Below the pieces are notes generated by a model, which had not been told where the DNA came from, ran no database searches, and was given only the letters and a program-made list of their open reading frames with translations. Positions 1-5,914 of a stretch of 7,635 nucleotides of DNA are shown piece after piece. The stretch comes from Comamonadaceae bacterium (GTDB lineage Bacteria; Pseudomonadota; Gammaproteobacteria; Burkholderiales; Burkholderiaceae_C): the NCBI GenBank assembly GCA_947494405.1, contig CANLWQ010000091.1:1-7635 (forward strand). The letters run 5' to 3'. The translations under genes and the position numbers were made by a program. Position 1 is the first letter of the stretch. Each line of letters begins with the position of its first letter.

Positions 1-53
1 GGAATACAAACTTTATTTTCAGACCATGGTTCAGGACAACCTATTTTTTTGGT

Positions 54-89
54 AACCCGCCAAATTGGAAGGACTCAGGTTGGCGGGCT
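54..89 (-). terminator. Inverted repeat at the 3' end of the polymerase-like gene
   Basis: Arms CCCGCCAA (56-63) and TTGGCGGG (80-87) are perfect reverse complements around a 16-base loop. In the minus-strand RNA, a G-U and an A-U pair extend the stem to ten pairs, reaching the last base of the stop codon. The position directly after the stop suggests a transcript end or a 3' stabilising hairpin. There is no U-run after the stem on the minus strand: the seven-T run at 44-50 reads as A there. It is therefore not a classical intrinsic terminator. It could also be a protein-binding site. Confidence 0.4.
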
Positions 90-1675
90 TATGCAGTCCA
101 CCGTGGCTTGCGCTTGGCGTAATGGGCCTTGGCATCCAGCTCTTCTTGAATGATGTGGTTTTTGTGCGCTTGCTCCGCGCGTTCAGCGTCCAATGAACGT
201 GGTGTGAAGCGCTCCAATTGCTTGGCGGTCAGATGCCAGTACGGGTTTCCCGTTTGTTCGCGCATCTGCCACTCAATTTCGTTCTTGAACTCCGCGCCCA
301 AGCGGCGCTTGAAAAAGATGGCATCGTGAACATTCGCAATCGGCACCAGACCTTTGCTCCGCGCGGCCTGGCGCACGATGTCCATCACTTGCGTCTCACC
401 GTGCTGGTACAGGTAAGCCAACACCTTGGCTTTGCTGACTCTGCCGCTGTCGGTTTGCAGGTAAGGCTCCTTGAGCAAGTCTGGGCGGAACTGCTTGAAC
501 AAGTCGAACAGGTAATCGTCAAGCGCCTTCTGTTCTTTGATAAACAGTTTGACCGTATCGTCCGCCAGGAAGCGGGCGCGGTCGCCTGCGTTCTGCAAAA
601 TCTCCACCAAGGCCGGATTGGTCCAGTTGCCTGACGCGTCCAGCCAGCCCTTTGCGGTTTGCCGGGCACCGAAACTGATGGCGGTGAATGCACGCTTGAG
701 CAGTTTGGGCCGCAGGTCCTTGGGCACGGGACTTGTGTCTTGAAAAACAAAGTGACGCACCGTGGCCATGAAGTCTGTCTTGTCCTCCAAGTACGTCAGC
801 GTCGCCGGAAACGATTTACGCAGATCCTGGTCCATGCCTCCGTTGGCCGCCAGATAGCTGCGCGCATAACCCATCTTCCAAGCTACCACGCTGCTTCGGA
901 TGTCGTACTCCCAGCAGTTACCCAACATCGCGCGCCGTAACTCCTTATTGACGTTTTGCACGCTAGTGCCTTCGTAGTACATACGGCCGAATAGACTCGG
1001 CTTTTTGCGCTGAAGGTAGTAGCCCTTGGTCACAGAGGCCACGCCCAGGATGGTCAATGCCTGGCGCAGAGCTAGATCCTTCCGCGTGCCATGGATCAGC
1101 GTGGCTTCTGTTTCCAGCCAGTACACATAGGCCTTGACGGACGCTATATCCACCGGCACCCAGTCGAACAGGCTTGCCAGCTTGTCCTCCCGCCACTCCA
1201 ACTTGTACTCGGGGTACAGGTGATCAAAGAGCGCGACATTGCTGACTTCATCTCCGCTGAGGTAGGCATCGATTTCCTGGTCTGCGTTGGCGGTGGTCAA
1301 TGAACTTTGTATGACTTGCAGCGTGTTGTGCAATGTAGCCAGCGCAGTGAGTTTGACCTGGGAATACTGGCCCGAGTACTTAGTTCCTTTGACTACAGTC
1401 TGCACAACGTCCCAGTCGTTGTCGGTGAGCCACTTGTGCACGCGCACTTTGTTGGGGCCTATCTGTCCACCCTTGTTCGCCAGTTGGTTCAACGAAATTG
1501 CGTAGAGACCGAATTTGCGCTGCTCGGGTGTTTGGCCGCGCTGTAGCGCATCAAAGAGCATGGCCTCCACAACGCTGATGTATTTAGACAGCGCCCGCCC
1601 AGCAGCACCAGCGGGCTTAGGGAAAGCCTTCTGTAGCGCTGCTTCTACTGATTCATGGACGGTGAGCTTGATCAC
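89..1675 (-). CDS. Divergent single-subunit polymerase-like protein (T7 RNA polymerase / family A DNA polymerase superfamily)
   Basis: The 528-residue protein carries three spaced motifs that resemble a family A / T7-type palm and fingers. Motif A-like is WEYDIRSSVVAW with Asp258. Motif B-like is KRAFTAISFGARQ (327-339): Lys327 and Phe335-Gly336 have the same eight-residue spacing as Lys631 and Tyr639-Gly640 of T7 RNA polymerase, and Arg328 matches Arg632. Motif C-like is NVHDAIFF with His450-Asp451, like IHDSF of T7 or VHDE of DNA polymerase I. Around residues 55-110 the pattern suggests a winged helix (SLNQLANKGG, then KVRVHKWL). I see no 3'-5' exonuclease motifs. The start is GTG at 1675, with AAGGA 11 bases upstream (1687-1691); I see no better in-frame ATG upstream. 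The gene stands alone on the minus strand. Template and product (DNA or RNA) cannot be decided from sequence; replication or transcription for a mobile element is inferred. The family assignment rests on motifs read by eye. Confidence 0.6.
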   Translation of the reverse strand: MIKLTVHESVEAALQKAFPKPAGAAGRALSKYISVVEAMLFDALQRGQTPEQRKFGLYAISLNQLANKGGQIGPNKVRVHKWLTDNDWDVVQTVVKGTKYSGQYSQVKLTALATLHNTLQVIQSSLTTANADQEIDAYLSGDEVSNVALFDHLYPEYKLEWREDKLASLFDWVPVDIASVKAYVYWLETEATLIHGTRKDLALRQALTILGVASVTKGYYLQRKKPSLFGRMYYEGTSVQNVNKELRRAMLGNCWEYDIRSSVVAWKMGYARSYLAANGGMDQDLRKSFPATLTYLEDKTDFMATVRHFVFQDTSPVPKDLRPKLLKRAFTAISFGARQTAKGWLDASGNWTNPALVEILQNAGDRARFLADDTVKLFIKEQKALDDYLFDLFKQFRPDLLKEPYLQTDSGRVSKAKVLAYLYQHGETQVMDIVRQAARSKGLVPIANVHDAIFFKRRLGAEFKNEIEWQMREQTGNPYWHLTAKQLERFTPRSLDAERAEQAHKNHIIQEELDAKAHYAKRKPRWTA

Positions 1676-1907
1676 TGGATGCCAATTCCTTGCAAATGAA
1701 ATCTAGGATTTCCAGTGTATTTAGCACCTTTTCACAGATTTCACGACCACAAAAAAAGTCACAGACATATAGTAATTTATATGCCTGAATCGTTGAAATT
1801 TATCGGGTGAATGGAATCTTGAAGTGGCATCGTGACCACTTGCCGAAGGCAGGCAGTTCCTTGCTTGGGCGACCTTGAAAATCCAGTTTTTTTAAGAATT
1901 GGGCTAG
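1676..1907. other. Intergenic region upstream of the polymerase-like gene
   Basis: These 232 bases separate the stop of the nuclease-like gene from the start of the polymerase-like gene, both on the minus strand, so a promoter for the latter should lie here. I see a possible minus-strand -10 (TATAAA, within the AT-rich stretch 1766-1783) but no convincing -35. Short inverted repeats are GAAATC/GATTTC (1698-1712), CATATA/TATATG (1766-1783) and AAGTGG/CCACTT (1822-1841). No hairpin is followed by a T-run in either direction. I found no iterons and no open reading frame worth naming. Confidence 0.5.
1698..1712. repeat. Short palindrome upstream of the polymerase-like gene
   Basis: GAAATC-TAG-GATTTC has 6-bp perfect arms with a 3-base centre and lies 23 bases upstream of the GTG start. 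A further GATTTC copy is at 1737-1742. It could be an operator or a leader hairpin; arms this short can arise by chance in an AT-rich stretch. Confidence 0.3.
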
Positions 1908-2462
1908 TCAAATTTTTTGAGCAATCAAGTACCACGCGTTACGGTATTTTTCCATCCATCCGTCACCATAGATTTTGAGAAATTTTTGATGCTCTTTTGA
2001 AGGTAGATAGGCCTTCTTTTTGGCATAAGCCGGTAACTCATATTTGGGCAACAACCGTCTCATTTCCGTATCACCTCGATCCTCACCTTTTTGGCTTGGC
2101 ATCTCTCGCCAATTTTCATGGCTTCGCTTGCACACATACGCAACTTCACTCGATGGAAGAACAAAAAATGAGACAGGTGATGACTCATCTTTGCCCACAT
2201 CTACAAAGACGTAAAACATACTTTGCGCGGACAGTTTTTCGTGCTTTGCCTTCATATGCCATCCTTTGTCACCGGATTTGAAATCTCGACGGGTTTTGAC
2301 CTGGATGGCGGCTAGTCTTTCGCCATTGATATCGGTAATGACGATATCGAAGTTAGGCACTCCTTCAGGTGCCTTTGCTGCCACTAGCCCTCGCCTCAGC
2401 AACTCCGCCATTACGAAATGTTCACCCGCTGCGCCAACGATCACGCTGCTTACTTTTGTCAT
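1908..2462 (-). CDS. PD-(D/E)XK endonuclease-like protein
   Basis: I place the start at ATG 2462, giving 184 residues, because GAGGAG (2471-2476) sits eight bases upstream. The open frame continues 49 codons further up, but only across the end of the deacylase gene. The N-terminal half has the layout of small PD-(D/E)XK proteins: GAAGEHFVMAELLRRG (residues 10-25, Glu14 and Glu20), then VPNFDIVI with Asp39, then AAIQVKTRR with Gln54-Val55-Lys56. The QVK form replaces the usual ExK, which is common in resolvase-like and restriction-like members of this fold. The C-terminal half (about 90-184) is rich in Lys, Trp and Tyr and I do not recognise it. The gene follows the deacylase gene by 29 bases and is probably co-transcribed. 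Known members cleave DNA or resolve junctions; DNA cleavage here is inferred. A nuclease-fold protein without activity is the main alternative. Confidence 0.62.
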   Translation of the reverse strand: MTKVSSVIVGAAGEHFVMAELLRRGLVAAKAPEGVPNFDIVITDINGERLAAIQVKTRRDFKSGDKGWHMKAKHEKLSAQSMFYVFVDVGKDESSPVSFFVLPSSEVAYVCKRSHENWREMPSQKGEDRGDTEMRRLLPKYELPAYAKKKAYLPSKEHQKFLKIYGDGWMEKYRNAWYLIAQKI

Positions 2463-2470
2463 GGAATTTT

Positions 2471-2476
2471 CTCCTC
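2471..2476 (-). promoter_or_regulatory. Ribosome binding site that fixes the nuclease-like start
   Basis: On the minus strand GAGGAG lies eight bases before ATG 2462. It is the strongest Shine-Dalgarno match in the left half of the window and argues for the short form of the protein rather than the form extending back into the deacylase gene. Confidence 0.75.
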
Positions 2477-2491
2477 TATAAATTCGTACAT

Positions 2492-3313
2492 TCACACTGT
2501 CTCGTCGCTTGCTGCCAAGGTCTGCAAATGAATCGCTACCGTCATATCCATTGGGTTGGTATAGCCGCCCGCTAAATTCCACGCAGTAGGTATCTTGTGC
2601 TTCCGGCACGCATCAAAAATGCCTCTGTCGCGAAAGCCTAATTCTTCGAAGGTCAGGTAGCCGCAACCATACGGGTCATCTAGCCAGGCGTCGGCACCTG
2701 CCTGATAGATCACCAAGCCAGGTCGATGGCGCTGTATCAACTCATCAGTGAACTTGCCCCAACCAGCTGCGTCTAAGCCAACTTGGGACTTTCCGATTCC
2801 CTGATCACGGGTGATGTTGATGATTTGGTCGGCAAGATGCAAAGCATTTATGCAGCTGTCAGTCCCATCGCCATAGTGAGCATCTCCATCAATGATGAGC
2901 ACCTTGCGTACACCGTGTTCGAGCGCTTTGCGAGCAGCAATTACCAATCCGTTGAAGGTGCAGTAGCCGAAATTCGATTCGTAAGAGGCATGATGAAAAC
3001 CTTGCGATGCCGAACATGCCAAGCCGCCAAAGGCAAGCGCATGTTCGGCCGCAGCCCAAAGACTGGCGTTGCTGTAGGCCAAGGCTAGGTTGATGGATGC
3101 ACTTCGAGTGCCAAACCCGTTGTTGACCTTTAAGCCCAAGACGTCTTCCACATAGCCAGCGTCGTGGGCCAGCGTGAAATCAGCTTCCGTAAATGGCGTC
3201 GGCTCGATGGTCGACCGCTTCGATCCAGCAACGAACGCCGGAAGCTTTTGGATAGAAATGAAGGCGTGGTCAGCGACCTGACGGGGGCTGTAAAAGATGG
3301 GGGTTAGGGGCAT
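2492..3313 (-). CDS. Histone-deacetylase-fold zinc deacylase
   Basis: The 273-residue protein belongs to the arginase/deacetylase fold (histone deacetylase family). Compared with human HDAC8, the catalytic His pair is His107-His108 in QGFHHA. The zinc ligands are Asp144 and His146 in IDGDAHYGDGT and Asp213 in ADAWLDDPYG. The charge-relay aspartates are Asp142 and Asp149. The transition-state tyrosine is Tyr251 in AGGYTN. All are present, so an active metal hydrolase is expected. The second His of the usual DxDxHHG is Tyr147 here, and the usual GGGGY is AGGY. It has no signal peptide or membrane segment, so it should act in the cytoplasm. It is shorter than most bacterial relatives (usually above 300 residues). 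The start is ATG 3313 with AAGGA 12 bases upstream (3326-3330). It is first gene of a two-gene minus-strand operon driven by a consensus promoter at 3384-3412. The substrate is unknown: acetyl-lysine protein, acetylpolyamine or another acyl amide. Confidence 0.88.
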   Translation of the reverse strand: MPLTPIFYSPRQVADHAFISIQKLPAFVAGSKRSTIEPTPFTEADFTLAHDAGYVEDVLGLKVNNGFGTRSASINLALAYSNASLWAAAEHALAFGGLACSASQGFHHASYESNFGYCTFNGLVIAARKALEHGVRKVLIIDGDAHYGDGTDSCINALHLADQIINITRDQGIGKSQVGLDAAGWGKFTDELIQRHRPGLVIYQAGADAWLDDPYGCGYLTFEELGFRDRGIFDACRKHKIPTAWNLAGGYTNPMDMTVAIHLQTLAASDETV

Positions 3314-3371
3314 GGGCGAGTGTGATCCTTGAGGTTAGGGTTTATCCTTAGTGACAATGTGGATTGGCACA

Positions 3372-3400
3372 TTGACAATTACAATTATAACTGTCACAAT
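3372..3400 (+). promoter_or_regulatory. Rightward promoter of the MerR-like/vWA operon
   Basis: A consensus -35 TTGACA (3372-3377) is followed after 17 bases by CACAAT (3395-3400), which matches four of six -10 positions. The expected transcript start is near 3407, about 50 bases before the MerR-like ATG. A strong -35 with a weak -10 and a dyad filling the spacer is what one expects for an activator-dependent promoter. MerR promoters usually have 19-20 base spacers, so the exact -10 is uncertain. Confidence 0.5.
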
Positions 3401-3412
3401 GACATTTGTCAA
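3384..3412 (-). promoter_or_regulatory. Consensus sigma-70 promoter of the deacylase/nuclease operon
   Basis: Read on the minus strand, TTGACA (3412-3407), exactly 17 bases, then TATAAT (3389-3384) is a perfect consensus match in both boxes and in spacing. The expected start is near 3377, giving a leader of roughly 64 bases before ATG 3313. Such a strong promoter needs repression to be quiet; the dyad over its -10 and the small palindrome over its -35 offer sites for that. Confidence 0.75.
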
Positions 3413-3458
3413 TGGCTCCGAAGATGGCTGGAGCGCTAACCTTAGAGAGAACCTCAGC

Positions 3459-4454
3459 ATGAACAAGTTCCTAGAACGACTACGCAATGACTTCCAGGGC
3501 AACGCCGATGCGCTGATTGCCAAAGCCCAGGAGGCAGCAAAGACGCTGAATCTTGACCAAGAGGCTACAGAGGGAAACGAGCGACTGCTTCGGCACTATG
3601 TATCAATGGGGGTGGTCGACAAGCCGTCTAGAGAAGGGCGCGATGCACTCTATGGCTTTCGGCACCTGGTCCAGTTTGTCGCAGCGCGGCGACTACTGGC
3701 TGAGGGCTTTCCATTAGCCAAGATCGCCAAGTACACCGGTTCTGTACCCACCGACGCCCTAACTGCCTACCTAGAAAAGTCAGACCGCACCAGCGAGGCT
3801 GAATTGCTGGTGGCTGCATTCAGGTCTGAGTCTCCTGAACTAAACGCCCCCCCTTCAGCCTCGCGCAAAGCTCCTCCGCCTAAGCCGCTTCAAAGCATGG
3901 CCACAGGCATGGGCATGGTGGATGTGATGCACGAAATGCGCGACATGGAGCGCCGCGTTCGTCTGCAAATCAATGAGATGCAAAACAAGGTGCACATCAT
4001 GGTTGAACGCGCGGTAAAAAACATGGGCTCACAACCTCATGACGTTCAATTGGTTGCGATTGAATTTAAGCAAGCCGTCTCAAACCTTGCCTTGATGATG
4101 GATGAAGCAGCGCAACGCTTTGACATGTTGTTACAGAAGCCCATGCTCATGATTGAAAAGCAGATTGAGCAGCAGAAGTACATGTTTGAAGAAGCACATA
4201 AGCAAAAAGATTTTCTAGAGCGTATGTTTGGCAAATTACTGAATGAGCAGCAACGTGAAATGCATAAGTTTTTTGATGATCAGTCACACAAACTTGATGA
4301 ATTTCGAAGGAAACATGAAGAAATGAATTTCGAGATGCAGCATCGATTTAAAGCTCTTGAATCAGATGTACTTAGCAAGCTAGAGATGATTCAAATGCAG
4401 ATTCAGATGCAAATTGAATCCCAACAAAAAACAAATCCCAACCCCATGAAATGA
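3459..4454 (+). CDS. MerR-type DNA-binding protein with long coiled-coil tail
   Basis: I start the gene at ATG 3459 (331 residues), with a weak GAGA-type ribosome site at 3444-3450. An open frame reaches back to GTG 3351, but that would place both promoters inside the gene. Residues about 20-95 have the MerR helix-turn-helix/wing pattern: a helix before NERLLRHYVSMGVV, the wing GRDALYGFRHL, and RLLAEGFPLAKI, matching the family's LRYYE, GxRxY and GxxLxxI positions. A Pro/Ser/Ala linker follows (about 125-147). Residues about 150-322 are an almost unbroken, Met- and Gln-rich amphipathic helix, far longer than the short dimerisation helix of ordinary MerR proteins. I see no Cys-rich metal site or drug-binding domain. 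It likely binds the dyad upstream of its own gene. The vWA gene starts 13 bases downstream, so the pair is probably co-transcribed and the tail could contact the vWA protein. Confidence 0.72.
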   Translation: MNKFLERLRNDFQGNADALIAKAQEAAKTLNLDQEATEGNERLLRHYVSMGVVDKPSREGRDALYGFRHLVQFVAARRLLAEGFPLAKIAKYTGSVPTDALTAYLEKSDRTSEAELLVAAFRSESPELNAPPSASRKAPPPKPLQSMATGMGMVDVMHEMRDMERRVRLQINEMQNKVHIMVERAVKNMGSQPHDVQLVAIEFKQAVSNLALMMDEAAQRFDMLLQKPMLMIEKQIEQQKYMFEEAHKQKDFLERMFGKLLNEQQREMHKFFDDQSHKLDEFRRKHEEMNFEMQHRFKALESDVLSKLEMIQMQIQMQIESQQKTNPNPMK

Positions 4455-4467
4455 AAGCAGGACCCAA

Positions 4468-5763
4468 ATGAAAATTATCGTCAACCCAATCCGCCCCGCA
4501 CTATGCGACAGCAACCAAGATTTCCATGTACTGGTTCGCTTGCAGTCTGAGCCGCAAAAAGACTTTAAGCGTACACCCCTCAAACTGGCATTGGTGGTGG
4601 ACCGCTCTGGCTCCATGCAGGGATCAAAGCTCAGGGAAGCAAAGCGCTGCGTAATAGACCTGGTCAAGCGCATGAACCCAGAAGATCAAGTAGGCGTGGT
4701 GCAATATGACGACCACGTAGACACGGTGATGCCGCTTTTACCAGTGGAACAAGTGAGTAGCGTGATTGAGGATTTGGTGCTTGGCATCACGGCCAATGGC
4801 AGTACTGATTTACATGCTGGATGGTTGAGGGGTGGAGAGATGCTGGCACCCTCCGCTGGTCAAAACGCCACTTGCCATGTCATTTTGTTATCCGATGGAC
4901 AGGCAAATCGGGGCATTCAAACCATCAATCGAATCTGCGAGCAAGTATCAGCCTTGGCTGAGGCAGGCGTAACTACCACAACTGTGGGCCTTGGTGAAGA
5001 CTTCAATGAGGAGCTTATGACGGCTGTGGCTCAGGCGGGTCATGGACGTGCGCACTATGGAGAGCGCGCCATTGATTTAGCTGAGACCTTCGACGCCGAA
5101 ATTGGGCTCCTGTCGCAGTTGCAGTGGCGCAATGTAGAGATGTCCATTTTGAATGGCGCAGATCAAATGAAGCTACTCAACACTTATGAGCGCGCAGGCG
5201 ATGGATGGCGCATGCCTTCCATTGCCATGGGTTCGGAGTGCTGGGCACTGGTGCGCATGCCAATGCGTATGGCCATTCTGCTTCAGAAAAATCATGGCAC
5301 GGCGGTCAGCGTCAAGGTCCAGGCCGTTGATGCCAGCGGTCAGCCATTTACTTTTGAAGGTCAGCTGCCTCAGCTTCCCGTTGTGTTCCCTGCGCAGTAT
5401 GAGGCCGAACTAAATCACGAATTGGTGGAGCGGCGAATGAATGAAATTGCAGCGTCGCAAATTCAATTACAAATTAGAGAAGCAGCACTTCAAGGCGATT
5501 GGACTCGAGTAGAGCAACTGTTTTCCCAGCTAGAAGCACTGGGCCGCAACGAACCTTGGGTAGCTGCATCTATTGCCTTTACCAGGCAGCTTATTCGCGA
5601 TCGTGATGAGCGGCGTATGTCCAAGGAAATGCTCTACAAATCTAGAAAGATGGAGCAGCGATTGTCAAGCAGCGATGAGGTGATGTTTAGCCTTCGGAAT
5701 GATATTGAGTTGCCAGCGTTTTTGAGACGAAAATCTACTGAAGGCAGAAGGACTGAGATTTAG
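4468..5763 (+). CDS. Cytoplasmic von Willebrand factor A (vWA) domain protein
   Basis: The 431-residue protein has a vWA domain at about residues 36-215 with a complete metal-ion-dependent adhesion site: DRSGSM (Asp45, Ser47, Ser49), Thr113 in NGSTD, and Asp143 in LLSDG. A beta-rich segment follows (about 216-310), then a helical, Glu/Arg/Gln-rich C-terminal part (about 311-410). The layout resembles bacterial proteins similar to inter-alpha-inhibitor heavy chains, but it has no signal peptide and no membrane segment, so it should be cytoplasmic. vWA domains of this kind bind partner proteins through Mg2+ rather than act as enzymes. The start ATG 4468 has AGGA at 4459-4462, and the gene lies 13 bases after the MerR-like gene. 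No MoxR ATPase, kinase or phosphatase accompanies it in this window, unlike TerY-type or MoxR-linked vWA systems. The partner is unknown. Confidence 0.85.
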   Translation: MKIIVNPIRPALCDSNQDFHVLVRLQSEPQKDFKRTPLKLALVVDRSGSMQGSKLREAKRCVIDLVKRMNPEDQVGVVQYDDHVDTVMPLLPVEQVSSVIEDLVLGITANGSTDLHAGWLRGGEMLAPSAGQNATCHVILLSDGQANRGIQTINRICEQVSALAEAGVTTTTVGLGEDFNEELMTAVAQAGHGRAHYGERAIDLAETFDAEIGLLSQLQWRNVEMSILNGADQMKLLNTYERAGDGWRMPSIAMGSECWALVRMPMRMAILLQKNHGTAVSVKVQAVDASGQPFTFEGQLPQLPVVFPAQYEAELNHELVERRMNEIAASQIQLQIREAALQGDWTRVEQLFSQLEALGRNEPWVAASIAFTRQLIRDRDERRMSKEMLYKSRKMEQRLSSSDEVMFSLRNDIELPAFLRRKSTEGRRTEI

Positions 5764-5914
5764 TGGCTTGAACTTTTTTAGTCAAAGCTCTACGGAATTC
5801 ATCAAAAGGAAAGTAGGTCAGGTTGGCCCAGATTGATATGAAATATTTCTGGCAAATAGCTGATTGCGAGCTTACGGAGATGAGTGAATTGCCTAACAAA
5901 TTTGGAGAATGAAT
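5764..5914 (+). other. Gap between the vWA and DUF2130 genes
   Basis: These 151 bases are AT-rich. They begin with a TTGAAC at 5768-5773 and a run of six T, but I see no stem before the T-run and no convincing -10 after the TTGAAC. A 24-codon frame, ATG 5838 to TGA 5912, begins MKYFWQIADCELTEM and overlaps the first DUF2130 ATG as ATGA, but it lacks a ribosome site. Whether DUF2130 is read from the upstream operon or from its own promoter cannot be settled by eye. Confidence 0.4.
5904..5907 (+). promoter_or_regulatory. Ribosome binding site that decides the DUF2130 start
   Basis: GGAG ends one base before ATG 5909 but seven bases before the in-frame ATG 5915. Only the second has workable spacing, so I use 5915. 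Confidence 0.6.

Larger units (their letters stand above)
3351..3413. promoter_or_regulatory. Shared operator region with five TGACA/TGTCA half-sites
   Basis: TGACA occurs at 3352-3356, 3373-3377 and 3400-3404, and its complement TGTCA at 3392-3396 and 3407-3411. The sites at 3373-3377 and 3392-3396 form the ends of a 24-bp imperfect palindrome (3373-3396) in which ten of twelve base pairs are symmetric. A second, tighter palindrome, TGACATTTGTCA, is at 3400-3411. The large palindrome lies in the spacer of the rightward promoter and covers the leftward -10, so one bound dimer could affect both operons. This is the usual placement of MerR-family operators, and a MerR-like protein is encoded next door. 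Confidence 0.65.

Noticed and set aside
218..634. 138-codon plus-strand frame opposite the polymerase-like gene
   Set aside because: It lies entirely within the 528-codon gene on the other strand and has no recognisable motif; it is a shadow frame.
1766..1783. CATATA/TATATG hairpin near a run of seven A as a minus-strand terminator
   Set aside because: The stem is six AT-rich pairs and the T-run on the minus strand starts eight bases later, too far for an intrinsic terminator.
1822..1841. AAGTGG/CCACTT hairpin as terminator of the nuclease-like gene
   Set aside because: No T-run follows on either strand, and it lies 67 bases beyond the stop.
2463..2609. N-terminal extension of the nuclease-like protein by 49 codons
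   Set aside because: It runs over the end of the deacylase gene, and a strong GAGGAG lies just upstream of the inner ATG at 2462.
3351..3458. N-terminal extension of the MerR-like protein from GTG 3351
   Set aside because: It would place both promoters and the operator inside the gene; the added residues are a Thr/Ile-rich string unlike any MerR N-terminus.
4468..5763. Assignment of the vWA gene to a TerY or vWA-MoxR-VMAP system
   Set aside because: No kinase, phosphatase, MoxR ATPase or protease gene is visible beside it.
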